From Agromyces albus (GTDB lineage Bacteria; Actinomycetota; Actinomycetes; Actinomycetales; Microbacteriaceae), in assembly GCF_004134825.1 (NCBI RefSeq), contig NZ_SDPN01000016.1, positions 22,354 through 86,353 on the forward strand: a stretch of 64,000 nucleotides of DNA. Reading direction: 5' to 3'. Under the pieces are notes generated by a model. That model worked only from the letters and a program-made list of their open reading frames with translations, was not told the origin of the DNA and did not search any database. Positions 51,812-60,312 of the stretch are shown one piece after another. The translations under genes and the position numbers were made by a program. How positions within the stretch are numbered: the first letter of the stretch is position 1; the number at the start of each line of letters is the position of its first letter.

Positions 51812-52740
51812 TGGACATCGCAGAGCTGCTGTTGACCACGAACCTCATGCCGACGCGCAACGCGGCGATCGCGTTCGCCCGTGCCGGAGTCCCAGTCTTC
51901 CCGTGTGCCCCCGAGGAGAAGCGTCCCCTGACCGCGGCGGGGTTCCACGATGCCAGCTGCGACGTCGACCAAGTCGAGACGTGGTGGGCTCGTTGGCCCG
52001 ACGCGAACCTCGGCATCCCGACCGGCAGCGCCTCCGGGATCGACGTCGTCGATGTCGATGCGAAGGGAGTCGCGGGATCGGGTTTCCCGGCGTTCGAGCG
52101 CGCCGCCACGGTCGGACTCGTCGACGGCGAACTCGCCCGGGTTCGCACGCCATCTGGCGGACTACACGTGTACTTCCCAGCGATGCAGTCCCGGCCTCAG
52201 CGCTGCTGGCAGGCAGCCGTCGCGCGAATCGACTTCCGCGGGACGGGTGGCTACGTGATCTCGCCGCCATCGATCCTGGCGACGGATCGCGGCCGGGTCG
52301 CTTACCGGCTCTTCTCCGTGTCATCCGCTCACACGAAGCCCGTCGACGCCGTCGCGCTTCGCGAGTTCATTGACCCGCGCCCGTCACCACCAAGCACGCG
52401 CTCGGCAGAGCCGGCCAAAGCCGCACCACTCGACCCGAGAAGGCTCGCCGGGTGGGTAGGCCGCCTCCAAGAAGGTGAGCGAAACGCCGGTCTCTTCTGG
52501 GCCGCCTGCCGACTCGCTGAAGCCGGCTTCCCACCTGACGCCGTCGCATCCGCACTCGCGCCGGCGGCGGCGAGCGCCGGCCTCCCGGATCGTGAGATCG
52601 CAACCACGATCCGATCCGCGAGCCGTCAAGGCTCGGCGAGGCCAACGCGGCCGTCAAGCCCGAGGCAGATTCCGCCGACCCCCTGGTCCGTCCCCCCGTC
52701 TCCACCACGAAGGGCAGGTGACACGCGATGCCTGCCCTGA
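51811..52740 (+). CDS. Bifunctional DNA primase/polymerase (Prim-Pol) domain protein
   Basis: A 309-aa protein. N-terminal Prim-Pol domain: AIAFARAGVPVFPCAPEEKR, then NLGIPTGSASGIDVVDVDAK (catalytic DxD), RVRTPSGGLHVYF (His in the active site) and RGTGGYVISPPS. The C-terminal part (LQEGERNAGLFWAACRLAEA) resembles the PriCT-like helical region. It overlaps the ArdC stop (TGATG). It probably primes replication or second-strand synthesis of the transferred element. No helicase domain is attached. Confidence 0.88.
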   Translation: MDIAELLLTTNLMPTRNAAIAFARAGVPVFPCAPEEKRPLTAAGFHDASCDVDQVETWWARWPDANLGIPTGSASGIDVVDVDAKGVAGSGFPAFERAATVGLVDGELARVRTPSGGLHVYFPAMQSRPQRCWQAAVARIDFRGTGGYVISPPSILATDRGRVAYRLFSVSSAHTKPVDAVALREFIDPRPSPPSTRSAEPAKAAPLDPRRLAGWVGRLQEGERNAGLFWAACRLAEAGFPPDAVASALAPAAASAGLPDREIATTIRSASRQGSARPTRPSSPRQIPPTPWSVPPSPPRRAGDTRCLP

Positions 52741-53417
52741 CCCGCTCGAACCCTCTCCCTCGCCCCGACGGCGTCCGCCTCGCAATGATCACGGCTGTAG
52801 TCGGCACCATCTTCATCGCGGCCGGGGCGTTCTGGCTCTCATTCACCTCACTCAGCGACCTCGCGCGCCGATCCGGACTCGACCCGGCGCAGTCGTGGGT
52901 GTGGCCGCTCATCGTCGACGGCATCATCGTGGTCGCGACCGTCGCCGCCGTCGCTCTCGCGCGGTCGCGCGTCGCCTGGTATCCGTGGATGCTCCTCATC
53001 ACCGGTGCCTCCATCTCTGTCGCCGCGAACGCCATCCACGCGATCGTCGCCGACACAACCGAAGTGCCGCTGCTGCTCGCGGCATCCGTGTCGGCCGTCC
53101 CGCCACTCGTGCTGCTCGCGATCACCCACCTGACCTCGGTCCTCATGCGCCATGACCCCACCCGGGCCGCCGCGCCCGCGAGCGCGAAACAGCCGGCCCA
53201 GGTCCCGATCACCCCAGCCCCGCCAGACCTCGAACTCACCCCTGCCGCTCCAAACCGTTCGGATGCCTCATCCCTCCGCGCGCTCGGATGGTCGAACTCC
53301 GCGATTGCCCGGCACCTCGGCGTCCACCCGTCGACGGTCGGCCGCTGGTTCCGTGACCGCGTCGTCACACCTGCAATGCAGACCAGCACCGTGAGGGAAG
53401 GCACGACCGATGGATGA
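52728..53417 (+). CDS. DUF2637 membrane protein with C-terminal HTH (Spd-like)
   Basis: A 229-aa protein with four membrane segments in residues 15-140 (LAMITAVVGTIFIAAGAFWL; SWVWPLIVDGIIVVATVAAV; LLAASVSAVPPLVLLAITHL), the DUF2637 pattern found in actinobacterial plasmid-spread proteins and ICEs. The C-terminus has a helix-turn-helix: SLRALGWSNSAIARHLGVHP, STVGRWFRDR, so it may bind DNA at the membrane. It overlaps the primase gene by 13 bp. Confidence 0.82.
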   Translation: MPALTRSNPLPRPDGVRLAMITAVVGTIFIAAGAFWLSFTSLSDLARRSGLDPAQSWVWPLIVDGIIVVATVAAVALARSRVAWYPWMLLITGASISVAANAIHAIVADTTEVPLLLAASVSAVPPLVLLAITHLTSVLMRHDPTRAAAPASAKQPAQVPITPAPPDLELTPAAPNRSDASSLRALGWSNSAIARHLGVHPSTVGRWFRDRVVTPAMQTSTVREGTTDG

Positions 53418-53823
53418 AGACGACTTCGAGAAGGCACGCCCCGAGGCATCCGATGCAGCGGGCACCGACGATGTGACGAACACGACGGCGATGCATCCCG
53501 TCGATGACGACCGCGCCCCCTTCGCCGCGCTTCGTCGGCGTGTGAGATCCGACCCGAGCCACACGCTCGGACCGCTCCGCGATACCGCCGACCGCCCCGG
53601 AATCATCTGGGTCCGGGCATCCGATCTGCTCAGTACGAGCACCGGACGCCTCGCCGGCCGCGGCCTCGACTTCGAGACCGAACTCGCCCGCCGCCTGCGC
53701 CGCAGCCACGCCACCGCCCGCCACGTGATCCGCGAGCGCGCCGACCGGCTCCCCCCACTCTCCGAATTCGGGCGATCGCGCGAGCATCCACAGGTTCGCC
53801 GCGAGGGGCTCGGCCGGCGGTGA
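53410..53823 (+). CDS. Hypothetical protein of the conjugation operon
   Basis: A 137-aa hydrophilic protein, family unknown. N-terminal 40 residues are acidic and probably disordered; then PGIIWVRASDLLSTSTGRLA and GLDFETELARRLRRSHATAR suggest a small folded helical part. It overlaps the DUF2637 gene by 8 bp and the next gene follows closely, so it is translated with the operon. Confidence 0.6.
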   Translation: MDEDDFEKARPEASDAAGTDDVTNTTAMHPVDDDRAPFAALRRRVRSDPSHTLGPLRDTADRPGIIWVRASDLLSTSTGRLAGRGLDFETELARRLRRSHATARHVIRERADRLPPLSEFGRSREHPQVRREGLGRR

Positions 53824-53879
53824 CCCATGCGCACGCTGAGGAGCGCGATGACACACGCCTACGTAACTGGGGGTGCGCG

Positions 53880-54713
53880 ATGAACTGGAGTACACGGTCG
53901 GATGCCGCTTCGGCGACGTTCCGCAATTCCGAGGGCCTGCGAACACTGCTCGACCGCCTGCAATCCAACGGCGGTACCGGATGGCGCACCGACCCCGAGG
54001 CCGCAGAGCTCATGCGCTACGCGGCCGACCGCTACGCGGCCCTGGCGCGCAAGCACGGCCTCGACCCTTGGGAGGCGGCCGCGGCCGCGTTCGACGCCAT
54101 GCGTGCGCCGGCGACACTGCGGGCAGAAGACCCGTGGGCGATCGTCACTCGCGCCGTGCAGGTGACGTGCATCGCCGAGGAACGAGCTCAAGGGCTACTG
54201 TGCTCGGTGCATCAGGCCCGGCGGCCACGGGTATCGTCGTACCACGACGCCGAGCGTTTCAGCGATCGTGAGCACGCCCTCCTCGACTACCACCCGGCGT
54301 TTCGGACCGATCCAGTCGATGCGCTGCCCGAGACATCCGAACCGCCCCGCCAAGTGCAGTCAGCCGTCGAAGATGCGATCTCGCTCTTCACCCTGCTCGG
54401 CTGGCAGCCGGATCGCGCGCGCGGCGCCGTCGAGTACATCTGCGGCCGGCTGGCGGATGCCGTGTCGCGTGCGTCCGCGTACGAGTCCCTACGGCGGGAC
54501 TACGAGGCACGGGCGCTGCTCGACATTCCGCAGCGCGCGTGGATCGCGATGCTCCGCGCGGTCCTCGGTATCAGCGACCACATGCATGAGCACACGACGG
54601 CGGGAAGGGGCATCCTGCTCCGATTGCTAGTCGGTGAGCACCTGCGGTCGCTGCTCCACGACGACGACCTGGTGGCCGATATCGTCGACAACCTCCCGAG
54701 GGCGCACGAGTGA
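53880..54713 (+). CDS. Hypothetical protein of the conjugation operon
   Basis: A 277-aa mostly helical protein of unknown function. Features: GTGWRTDPEAAELMRYAADR, HGLDPWEAAAAAFDAMR and a long C-terminal helical region (EDAISLFTLLGWQPDRARGA; LDIPQRAWIAMLRAVLG). ATG 53880 with GGGGGT upstream is preferred; GTG 53820 (GTGA overlap with the previous stop) would add 20 residues and cannot be excluded. The ParB-like gene follows with a 4-bp overlap. Proteins like this accompany ParB in actinobacterial ICEs. Confidence 0.65.
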   Translation: MNWSTRSDAASATFRNSEGLRTLLDRLQSNGGTGWRTDPEAAELMRYAADRYAALARKHGLDPWEAAAAAFDAMRAPATLRAEDPWAIVTRAVQVTCIAEERAQGLLCSVHQARRPRVSSYHDAERFSDREHALLDYHPAFRTDPVDALPETSEPPRQVQSAVEDAISLFTLLGWQPDRARGAVEYICGRLADAVSRASAYESLRRDYEARALLDIPQRAWIAMLRAVLGISDHMHEHTTAGRGILLRLLVGEHLRSLLHDDDLVADIVDNLPRAHE

Positions 54714-55789
54714 CCGGCACGCCGGGGCACATCGAGCTGGAGCGGTCGATCGACTCCATTCGGATCGGCTCGCGCCACCGCGCCGACCTCGGCGACATCG
54801 ACGCCCTCGCCGCGTCGATCGAACGACAGGGTCTGCTGCAGCCGATCACGGTCACACCCGACGGGGTACTCGTCTGCGGCGCTCGCCGGCTCGCCGCTCT
54901 CCGCCAACTCGGCGTGCGCAAGCTCAACGTCTGGGTTCGCGCAGGCATCTCCGACCGACTCACGGAACTCCTCGCCGAGCAAGACGACAACACCCTTCAC
55001 AAGCCTCTCAGCCCCACCGAATCCGCCACGCTCTACCGAGAGTTGAAGCAGCTCCTCGCTGAGGAAGCGGCGCGTCGGCAGGAGGCGTCGCGGTTCCATG
55101 CGAACGGGGAAAACCCCCGATCAGACGGTGGGGCCGATTCGGCCCCACCGTCTCAAGGGCTCGGCCGCTCTCGGGAGCGTGCAGCGCGCCTGGTGACCGG
55201 TCATGGCTCGTACTCGCGGCTCGAGCAGATCGGCGACATCCAACGGATCGCGGGCGACGAGAGCACGGATGCCTCAGTGCGGGCGCTCGCCGTCGCGGAG
55301 CTCAATGGTATCGACCGGGGCGGAGCTGTTTCGTCGGCGCATCAGCGGGTGAGCGCGCATCACTCGTTGGCGGAGCTCGAGGCGATCGCGGCTGATCTCT
55401 CGCGACCGGCTGGAGTGCGGCACGCATCCTCGGCGAGCGCAGCGAGGCTGCACGCGGTCGAGCGGACCGCGAGCGCGGCGGAACTCGAGCAACTCGCGCG
55501 TGAAGCGCTGGCGCGGGTGAAGGCGGCGAAGAAGTCAACGAATGGATCGCACCGCCCAGCACCCTCGCGTGCGACAAGCACCAGCGACGAGGCGAAGCTG
55601 CCCGTTCGCGCGTTCGTGTTCCTCTGGGGCGACCTCGACCACTGGTGGACGCAGTATGACGTTGCGGAGCTCGCGGCTGCGCTCACCGATGAGCAGTGGG
55701 AGCAGTTCGAAGAGACGCTCGCCGGCACGATCGCGTTCGCGGAGTCGCTGCGGGCGCTGCGTGCGAGAGCGCGTACGGCGGCGCGATGA
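54710..55789 (+). CDS. ParB/Spo0J-like nuclease-domain protein
   Basis: A 359-aa protein. N-terminal ParB domain: IRIGSRHRADLGDIDALAAS, IERQGLLQPITVTPDGVLVC, GARRLAALRQLGVRKLNVWV, then LLAEQDDNTLHKPLSPTESA. The middle holds a ParB-like helix-turn-helix region (YSRLEQIGDIQRIAGDE) and the C-terminus FLWGDLDHWWTQYDVAELAA is a charged-aromatic tail typical of ICE homologues. No ParA is in the window. It probably helps element stability or regulation. It is coupled to both neighbours by ATGA/GTGA overlaps. Confidence 0.85.
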   Translation: MTGTPGHIELERSIDSIRIGSRHRADLGDIDALAASIERQGLLQPITVTPDGVLVCGARRLAALRQLGVRKLNVWVRAGISDRLTELLAEQDDNTLHKPLSPTESATLYRELKQLLAEEAARRQEASRFHANGENPRSDGGADSAPPSQGLGRSRERAARLVTGHGSYSRLEQIGDIQRIAGDESTDASVRALAVAELNGIDRGGAVSSAHQRVSAHHSLAELEAIAADLSRPAGVRHASSASAARLHAVERTASAAELEQLAREALARVKAAKKSTNGSHRPAPSRATSTSDEAKLPVRAFVFLWGDLDHWWTQYDVAELAAALTDEQWEQFEETLAGTIAFAESLRALRARARTAAR

Positions 55790-56454
55790 TGCAGCTCCGG
55801 ATCCGGTTCCAACACCGACGCCGGTTGATCATTGCCGTCGCCGTGAGTGGTGCCGTGCTGCTCATGCTCGTGGCATTCGGCGTCTACGGACTACTCCGCG
55901 GGCCGGCGAGCGCGAGCCCACCGAGAACGCCGACACACGAGGCATCCGCGCCGTCGGAGCTTCAGAAGAGACCAGAACGGCCGCAGCCAGTTCTCGCGTC
56001 CTCAGAGCCCGAGCGGTTCGCTCGGAGCGTCGCGCGGGCACTCTTCACTTGGGATACGCGGCACCCTGGCGGGCCATCCGCGTGGGCGCAGGCGCTGGTC
56101 GACGTCGCCGATGTGGATGAGGCGGCCGCTGTGGCATCCGATGTCCGAAGTTACCTGCCCGGGCCGGAGATGTGGCAGCAGCTCAGCGCCTACGGCACTC
56201 GGCAGTGGCTCGAGGTGGAGTCCGTCACCGTGCCCGACGCGTGGCCGACCGCGCTCGCGCAGGCTGCGCAGGGTCAACTCCCCCGCGGCGCAACCGCCTT
56301 CACGGTCGAGGGGACCCGCCAGCGCGAGGGCACATGGGGCACCGAGGTTGTCAGCACCACGCGGCACGTGTCGTTCACGGTGTTCCTCGCCTGCGCAGGC
56401 CAGGAGCCGTGCACCCTCCTGCGGATCTCGCAGCTCGACCGACCTCTCGAATAG
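55786..56454 (+). CDS. VirB8/TcpC-like conjugation protein (single N-terminal membrane segment)
   Basis: A 222-aa bitopic protein. A basic N-terminus (QLRIRFQHRRR), one membrane helix (LIIAVAVSGAVLLMLVAFGV), a Pro-rich linker and an extracytoplasmic domain of about 140 residues with SEPERFARSVARALFTWDTR and LPRGATAFTVEGTRQREG. This is the layout of NTF2-like VirB8/TcpC proteins of Gram-positive type IV secretion. Assignment is by architecture and position. It overlaps the ParB stop by 4 bp. Confidence 0.55.
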   Translation: MMQLRIRFQHRRRLIIAVAVSGAVLLMLVAFGVYGLLRGPASASPPRTPTHEASAPSELQKRPERPQPVLASSEPERFARSVARALFTWDTRHPGGPSAWAQALVDVADVDEAAAVASDVRSYLPGPEMWQQLSAYGTRQWLEVESVTVPDAWPTALAQAAQGQLPRGATAFTVEGTRQREGTWGTEVVSTTRHVSFTVFLACAGQEPCTLLRISQLDRPLE

Positions 56455-56463
56455 GGCGGCCGG

Positions 56464-57639
56464 ATGAAGAAGCTGTTCGGCATTCTCGCGGTCGCCCTGC
56501 TCCTCGGCCCGTCCGTCGGCCTCGTGAGCGTCGCGGCACTGATGCACCCGGCCGCGATCTCCTGTTCGTCTGGGTCTCTCCTCGTGGGCGACATCCCCGA
56601 TTCGCTGACCGCCAAGACTCGCGACGGCGGATCGATCAAGCTGAACCGGCAGCAGCTCACCCACGCCGCGACGATCATGACTGTCGCCGGGCGTACCGCG
56701 GGCGTCGGCCGCGAGGGCGTGATCATCGCGCTCATGGCCGCGCTCACCGAATCGACGCTGCGGATGCTCGCCAACCCGAGCGCCTACCCCGAATCGCTCG
56801 GATTCTCGAACGATGGCGTCGGCTCGGATCATGACTCGCTCGGGCTCTTTCAGATGCGACACGCCTCCGGCTGGGGAACGATCGCCGAACTCATGGACCC
56901 GGAATACCAGGCGCTGGCGTTCTTCGGTGGGCCATCCGGCCCGAACGGCGGATCACCGCGCGGACTGCTCGATATCCCCGGCTGGCAGTTCCTCGACCCC
57001 GGCGAGGCAGCACAGGCCGTCGAGGTCAGCGCATACCCCGACCGGTACCAGAACTACCAACCGGTCGCCGAAGCGATCGTCACTGCGCTCACCCGCACGC
57101 AGTCCAACGGTGGATCGGCTGCGGCCGCCGGCGGTCCCGTCATTCCCGAGACCTCACGCGTAGTGTTCCCCCTCCCGGCGGGCACCTACACGAGCACCGA
57201 CAGTTTCGGACCGCGGATCGACCCGTACACCGGCGTGCAGCGATTCCACGCGGGCAGCGACCTCGCCGCACCGATGGGTACGCCGATCCTCGTGATCGCC
57301 GACGGCGTCATCACGTTCGCCGGCCAGCGTGGCACTTACGGCGGGCTGATCATCGTCGAGCACACTGTCGGCGGCGAGCGCGTCGCGTCGTACTACGCCC
57401 ACATGTACGACGACGGCGTGCATGTCACTGAGGGCGACACCGTCGCGGCCGGCCAGCACATCGGCGACGTCGGCTCCGCCGGCAAGTCGACCGGCGCCCA
57501 CCTGCACCTCGAGATCCATCCCGGCGGCGCGAAGGCGCCCGCCGTCGACGCCATGGACTGGCTCACCGAGCACGGCGCTGCCGGCCTTGCCAATGCGGAG
57601 GTCTCGACCGCGGGATGCAGACCGGAAAGGACGCCCTGA
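56464..57639 (+). CDS. Conjugation cell-wall hydrolase (M23 peptidase with N-terminal lytic-type domain)
   Basis: A 391-aa exported protein. Signal/anchor at residues 1-25 (LFGILAVALLLGPSVGLVSV). Residues about 65-200 are a lysozyme-like segment (REGVIIALMAALTESTLRML; DSLGLFQMRHASGWG) with a candidate catalytic Glu. The C-terminal M23 peptidase domain has HAGSDLAAPMGTPILVIADG, then YYAHMYDDGVHVTEGD and GAHLHLEIHPGG, the His/Asp/His zinc ligands. It opens peptidoglycan for the mating channel (VirB1 role). It follows the VirB8-like gene after 9 bp. Confidence 0.87.
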   Translation: MKKLFGILAVALLLGPSVGLVSVAALMHPAAISCSSGSLLVGDIPDSLTAKTRDGGSIKLNRQQLTHAATIMTVAGRTAGVGREGVIIALMAALTESTLRMLANPSAYPESLGFSNDGVGSDHDSLGLFQMRHASGWGTIAELMDPEYQALAFFGGPSGPNGGSPRGLLDIPGWQFLDPGEAAQAVEVSAYPDRYQNYQPVAEAIVTALTRTQSNGGSAAAAGGPVIPETSRVVFPLPAGTYTSTDSFGPRIDPYTGVQRFHAGSDLAAPMGTPILVIADGVITFAGQRGTYGGLIIVEHTVGGERVASYYAHMYDDGVHVTEGDTVAAGQHIGDVGSAGKSTGAHLHLEIHPGGAKAPAVDAMDWLTEHGAAGLANAEVSTAGCRPERTP

Positions 57640-57640
57640 T

Positions 57641-57907
57641 ATGGACATCTTCCCCGACTTCGGCGCCGTCGGCGGCGCCGAAGAGCTGCGGAGCATCGCC
57701 GGCGCCCTTCTGATGGTCGTGCTGGTCATCGCTGTGCTCATGATGGTCATCAGCGGGATCACCTGGGCGCTGGCGTCGGCGAATGGGCAGTTCCAGATCG
57801 CAACACGCGCGCGGCTCGGGCTGTGGGTGGCGTGCGGGGCGGCGGCCCTCGCGGGCGCGGGCGTCGCGTGGATCAACTTCCTGCTCGACGTCGGCTCAGG
57901 CCTTTGA
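57641..57907 (+). CDS. Small two-helix pilin-like protein 1 (DUF6112/TrbC type)
   Basis: An 88-aa protein with two hydrophobic segments (LMVVLVIAVLMMVISGITWA; VACGAAALAGAGVAWINFLL) separated by a short polar loop, as in VirB2/TrbC pilins and DUF6112 proteins of actinobacterial ICEs. It is paralogous to the 88-aa protein at 62621. ATG 57641 has GGAAAGG upstream. Its stop overlaps the ATG of a gene that is cut off after about 20 codons by an inserted module. Confidence 0.75.
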   Translation: MDIFPDFGAVGGAEELRSIAGALLMVVLVIAVLMMVISGITWALASANGQFQIATRARLGLWVACGAAALAGAGVAWINFLLDVGSGL

Positions 57908-57970
57908 TGACCGAAACTCGAACCTCCCGGTTGGCGTGGAAGCTGGCCGAACGCAGCTGTCGGGTCTCTA
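57907..57970 (+). pseudogene. Truncated small tra gene cut by the metabolic insertion
   Basis: ATG 57907 overlaps the pilin 1 stop (TGATG), the style of all gene joints in this operon, and reads MTETRTSRLAWKLAERSCR followed by sequence without coding character. I take it as the first codons of a gene once lying between the two pilin genes. Its possible C-terminus is seen at 62557-62617 as a frame ending LQVDLTIDRGSS-stop just before pilin 2. Exact breakpoints are uncertain. Confidence 0.45.
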
Positions 57971-58031
57971 GCAGGCGACCAGGTGGGGGGCTCGTCGCTG
58001 CCACCCGCTCAGCCCGCGGAGCATGGTCACC

Positions 58032-58802
58032 TCAATGGGCGAGGACGACGTCCGCGCGGGCCTCGAGGGCGGCCCGGACCGCTGCGGCGATCGCAGGGGC
58101 GTCGTCGGTGTCGCTGTGGACGCATAGCGTCTCGATCGCCCCGAAGCCCGGGCTGCCGAGCATCTCGTCGACCCTGCGGACCGCATCCGCCGGCGAGCCG
58201 AGCTCTGCGTACGACCAGCCGAACATCACGACCTCAGCACCCCGGTATGGGCGATCAACGAAGAACTCGGGCCGAACCGCGAGGCCGTCCTCGGCCGCTG
58301 CGATTGCCAGTTCCGACCCTGGGAGAGCGTAGACCGCCAGCGAACGATCGACGTCGGCGACGGCCCGCACGATGCCCATGGCGAGGTTCCGCTGCTCCGA
58401 GGCCATCATGTAGAGCGCTCCGTGCGGCTTGACATGTCGCAATCGGCCGCCGGCCGCACGAACGAAGCCCTCGAGGGCCCCGATCTGGTACACGGAGTAG
58501 TCGTAGGCGTCCTGCGCGCTGATTGCGAGGTTCCGGCGACCGAAGCCAAGACGGTCCGGCAGGCCAATGTGTGCGCCGACCGCCAGGCCGAGCTCCAAGG
58601 CCCGGGCGACGGAGGCGCGCATCGTCGCGGCGTCTCCGGCGTGGAAGCCACACGCGATGTTGGCGGAGGTGATGATCGGCATGAGCGCGTCGTCGTTGCC
58701 GTAGCGGTAGATGCCGAAGCTCTCGCCGAGATCGGCATTGAGATCGATCCGCCGGACGGTGGTGGCGTATCGACCGTCTCGGGTCGTCTCCTCAGAGGTC
58801 AA
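58032..58802 (-). CDS. LamB/YcsF family protein (5-oxoprolinase subunit A-like)
   Basis: A 256-aa protein of the PxpA/YcsF family: DLNADLGESFGIYRYGNDDA at residue 20, ITSANIACGFHAGDAATMR near 45, GAHIGLPDRLGFGRRNLAIS and RLRHVKPHGALYMMASEQRN, the standard family blocks. PxpA works with PxpB and PxpC to open 5-oxoproline, but these are absent here; instead an amidase precedes it. TTG 58802 start overlaps the amidase stop by 11 bp. It may act on another cyclic amide. Confidence 0.88.
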   Translation of the reverse strand: MTSEETTRDGRYATTVRRIDLNADLGESFGIYRYGNDDALMPIITSANIACGFHAGDAATMRASVARALELGLAVGAHIGLPDRLGFGRRNLAISAQDAYDYSVYQIGALEGFVRAAGGRLRHVKPHGALYMMASEQRNLAMGIVRAVADVDRSLAVYALPGSELAIAAAEDGLAVRPEFFVDRPYRGAEVVMFGWSYAELGSPADAVRRVDEMLGSPGFGAIETLCVHSDTDDAPAIAAAVRAALEARADVVLAH

Positions 58803-60312
58803 GGGTCGGTGCCTTACGCGCTGGAGCCCATCGCTCTAAGGCTGCCGCAAACCGGAGCATTCGTCGCTCGGCGTACGGCGGGGCGACGAGCTCGAGGCCG
58901 ACGGCGAGTCCATCGCCAGTGAAGCCAACCGGGATGGTGAGGGCCGGAAGGCCAGCCTGCGAAGCGATGACCGTGTTGGTCGGGAAGGTGAGCGCCGTGT
59001 ACAAGCCAGCCTTCAACTCCTCGAGGGTCGGCGCCGGCACCTGAACGGTCGGGTAGACGAGGAAGTCGACGCCGGCGTCTGCGAAGCGCCCGAGCACGAG
59101 CCGCTGGAAGTCGGCCTGCTTGAGGCGGCGCCGAGCCACCTCAGGATCGCCCTCAACCGTGTCGGGACCGTCCGCGATCCCTGGGATGAGATCGTTGAGC
59201 GGCTCCCATACGCCGGTCGCGTAGAGCTCATCGAACGAGGCGACTGGCCCAGGCCTGGAGGCGAAGAACGCCGTGAGGTCCGACTTGGACTGGTGGAGGT
59301 ACACCGAGGTGTCCGCGATCCAGTCCGCCAAACGCTCGATCCGGAGGCCGTCGACGACGCCGACGCCGTGCTCGCGCAGTGATCCGATCGCCGCGCGCAC
59401 CACCTGGTTGACGAGCGCCTGGGCCTGGCCGGAGCCGAAGGCCGTCTCCAGCACGCCGACCCGCCAGTCCGCCTGATCCGGCGCGAGTCGCACCGCCTCC
59501 GCATATCCGCCGACTCCGGGCGCGGTAGCAGCGACGACCGTGTGCTCATCGGCCGGATCGTACCCGACCATCGCGTCGAGCAGTACGGCGAGGTCGGCGA
59601 CCGTGCGCGCCATGGGCCCCGGTGTGTCCTGAAAGTGGATGAGCGGGGAGAAGCCCGCCCGACTGACGAGGCCTGTCGTTACCCGCAGTCCATAAAGGTT
59701 GTTGAACGAGGCCGGGATGCGGATCGAGCCTCCCGTGTCTTCGCCGACGCCAACGAGCCCGAAGTTCGCGGACACTCCGGCGCCCGTCCCGGCACTCGAG
59801 CCGCCAGAGTCGCGAGTCGGGTCGTACGCGTTCCTCGTGTGCCCAGTGCGCGACGAGGACGAAAACCAGCCGGCGGCCAGATCGCACATGGTGGTCTTCG
59901 CAAGGATCACGGCGCCCGCTTGCCGGAGAGCGGTCACGACGGTGGCGTCCCGCGCCGGTACATACTCGGCGAAGAGCGCAGATCCGAACGCTGTGGGGAT
60001 CCCGGCTGTCTCCGCCTGATCCTTCACGAGCACTGGCACACCGTGGAGAGGACCGGAAAGCTCGCCCGAGGCGGCGAAGGCGGAGTCCCGCTCCGCCGCC
60101 TCGGTGAGCGCCGACGGGTTTACTGTGACCACGGCGTTGATCGCAGCCCCGTCGACGTTGTGCGCCGCGATGCGGTCGAGGTACCACTGGGTGAGTTCAG
60201 TCGCTGTCGTCCGCCCCGCGAGGATGTCCTCGTGGAAACGGGAGATCGTAACGTCCTCGAAGTCTCGCGGCCCAGTCATGAGTGCCCTTCCCGCTTCTCG
60301 GCTGATGGTCAT
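58792..60312 (-). CDS. Amidase-signature family hydrolase
   Basis: A 506-aa amidase. Ser-cisSer-Lys triad: Lys in GVPVLVKDQAETAG, cis-Ser in DSGGSSAGTGAGVSANFG and nucleophile Ser in GEDTGGSIRIPASFNNLYGL. The C-terminal part (PALTIPVGFTGDGLAVGLEL) fits the family. Length fits bacterial amidases and allophanate-type relatives. ATG 60312 overlaps the permease stop by 4 bp. It is the middle gene of permease-amidase-PxpA-like, so it likely hydrolyses an imported ureide, lactam or amide. Confidence 0.9.
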   Translation of the reverse strand: MTISREAGRALMTGPRDFEDVTISRFHEDILAGRTTATELTQWYLDRIAAHNVDGAAINAVVTVNPSALTEAAERDSAFAASGELSGPLHGVPVLVKDQAETAGIPTAFGSALFAEYVPARDATVVTALRQAGAVILAKTTMCDLAAGWFSSSSRTGHTRNAYDPTRDSGGSSAGTGAGVSANFGLVGVGEDTGGSIRIPASFNNLYGLRVTTGLVSRAGFSPLIHFQDTPGPMARTVADLAVLLDAMVGYDPADEHTVVAATAPGVGGYAEAVRLAPDQADWRVGVLETAFGSGQAQALVNQVVRAAIGSLREHGVGVVDGLRIERLADWIADTSVYLHQSKSDLTAFFASRPGPVASFDELYATGVWEPLNDLIPGIADGPDTVEGDPEVARRRLKQADFQRLVLGRFADAGVDFLVYPTVQVPAPTLEELKAGLYTALTFPTNTVIASQAGLPALTIPVGFTGDGLAVGLELVAPPYAERRMLRFAAALERWAPARKAPTLDL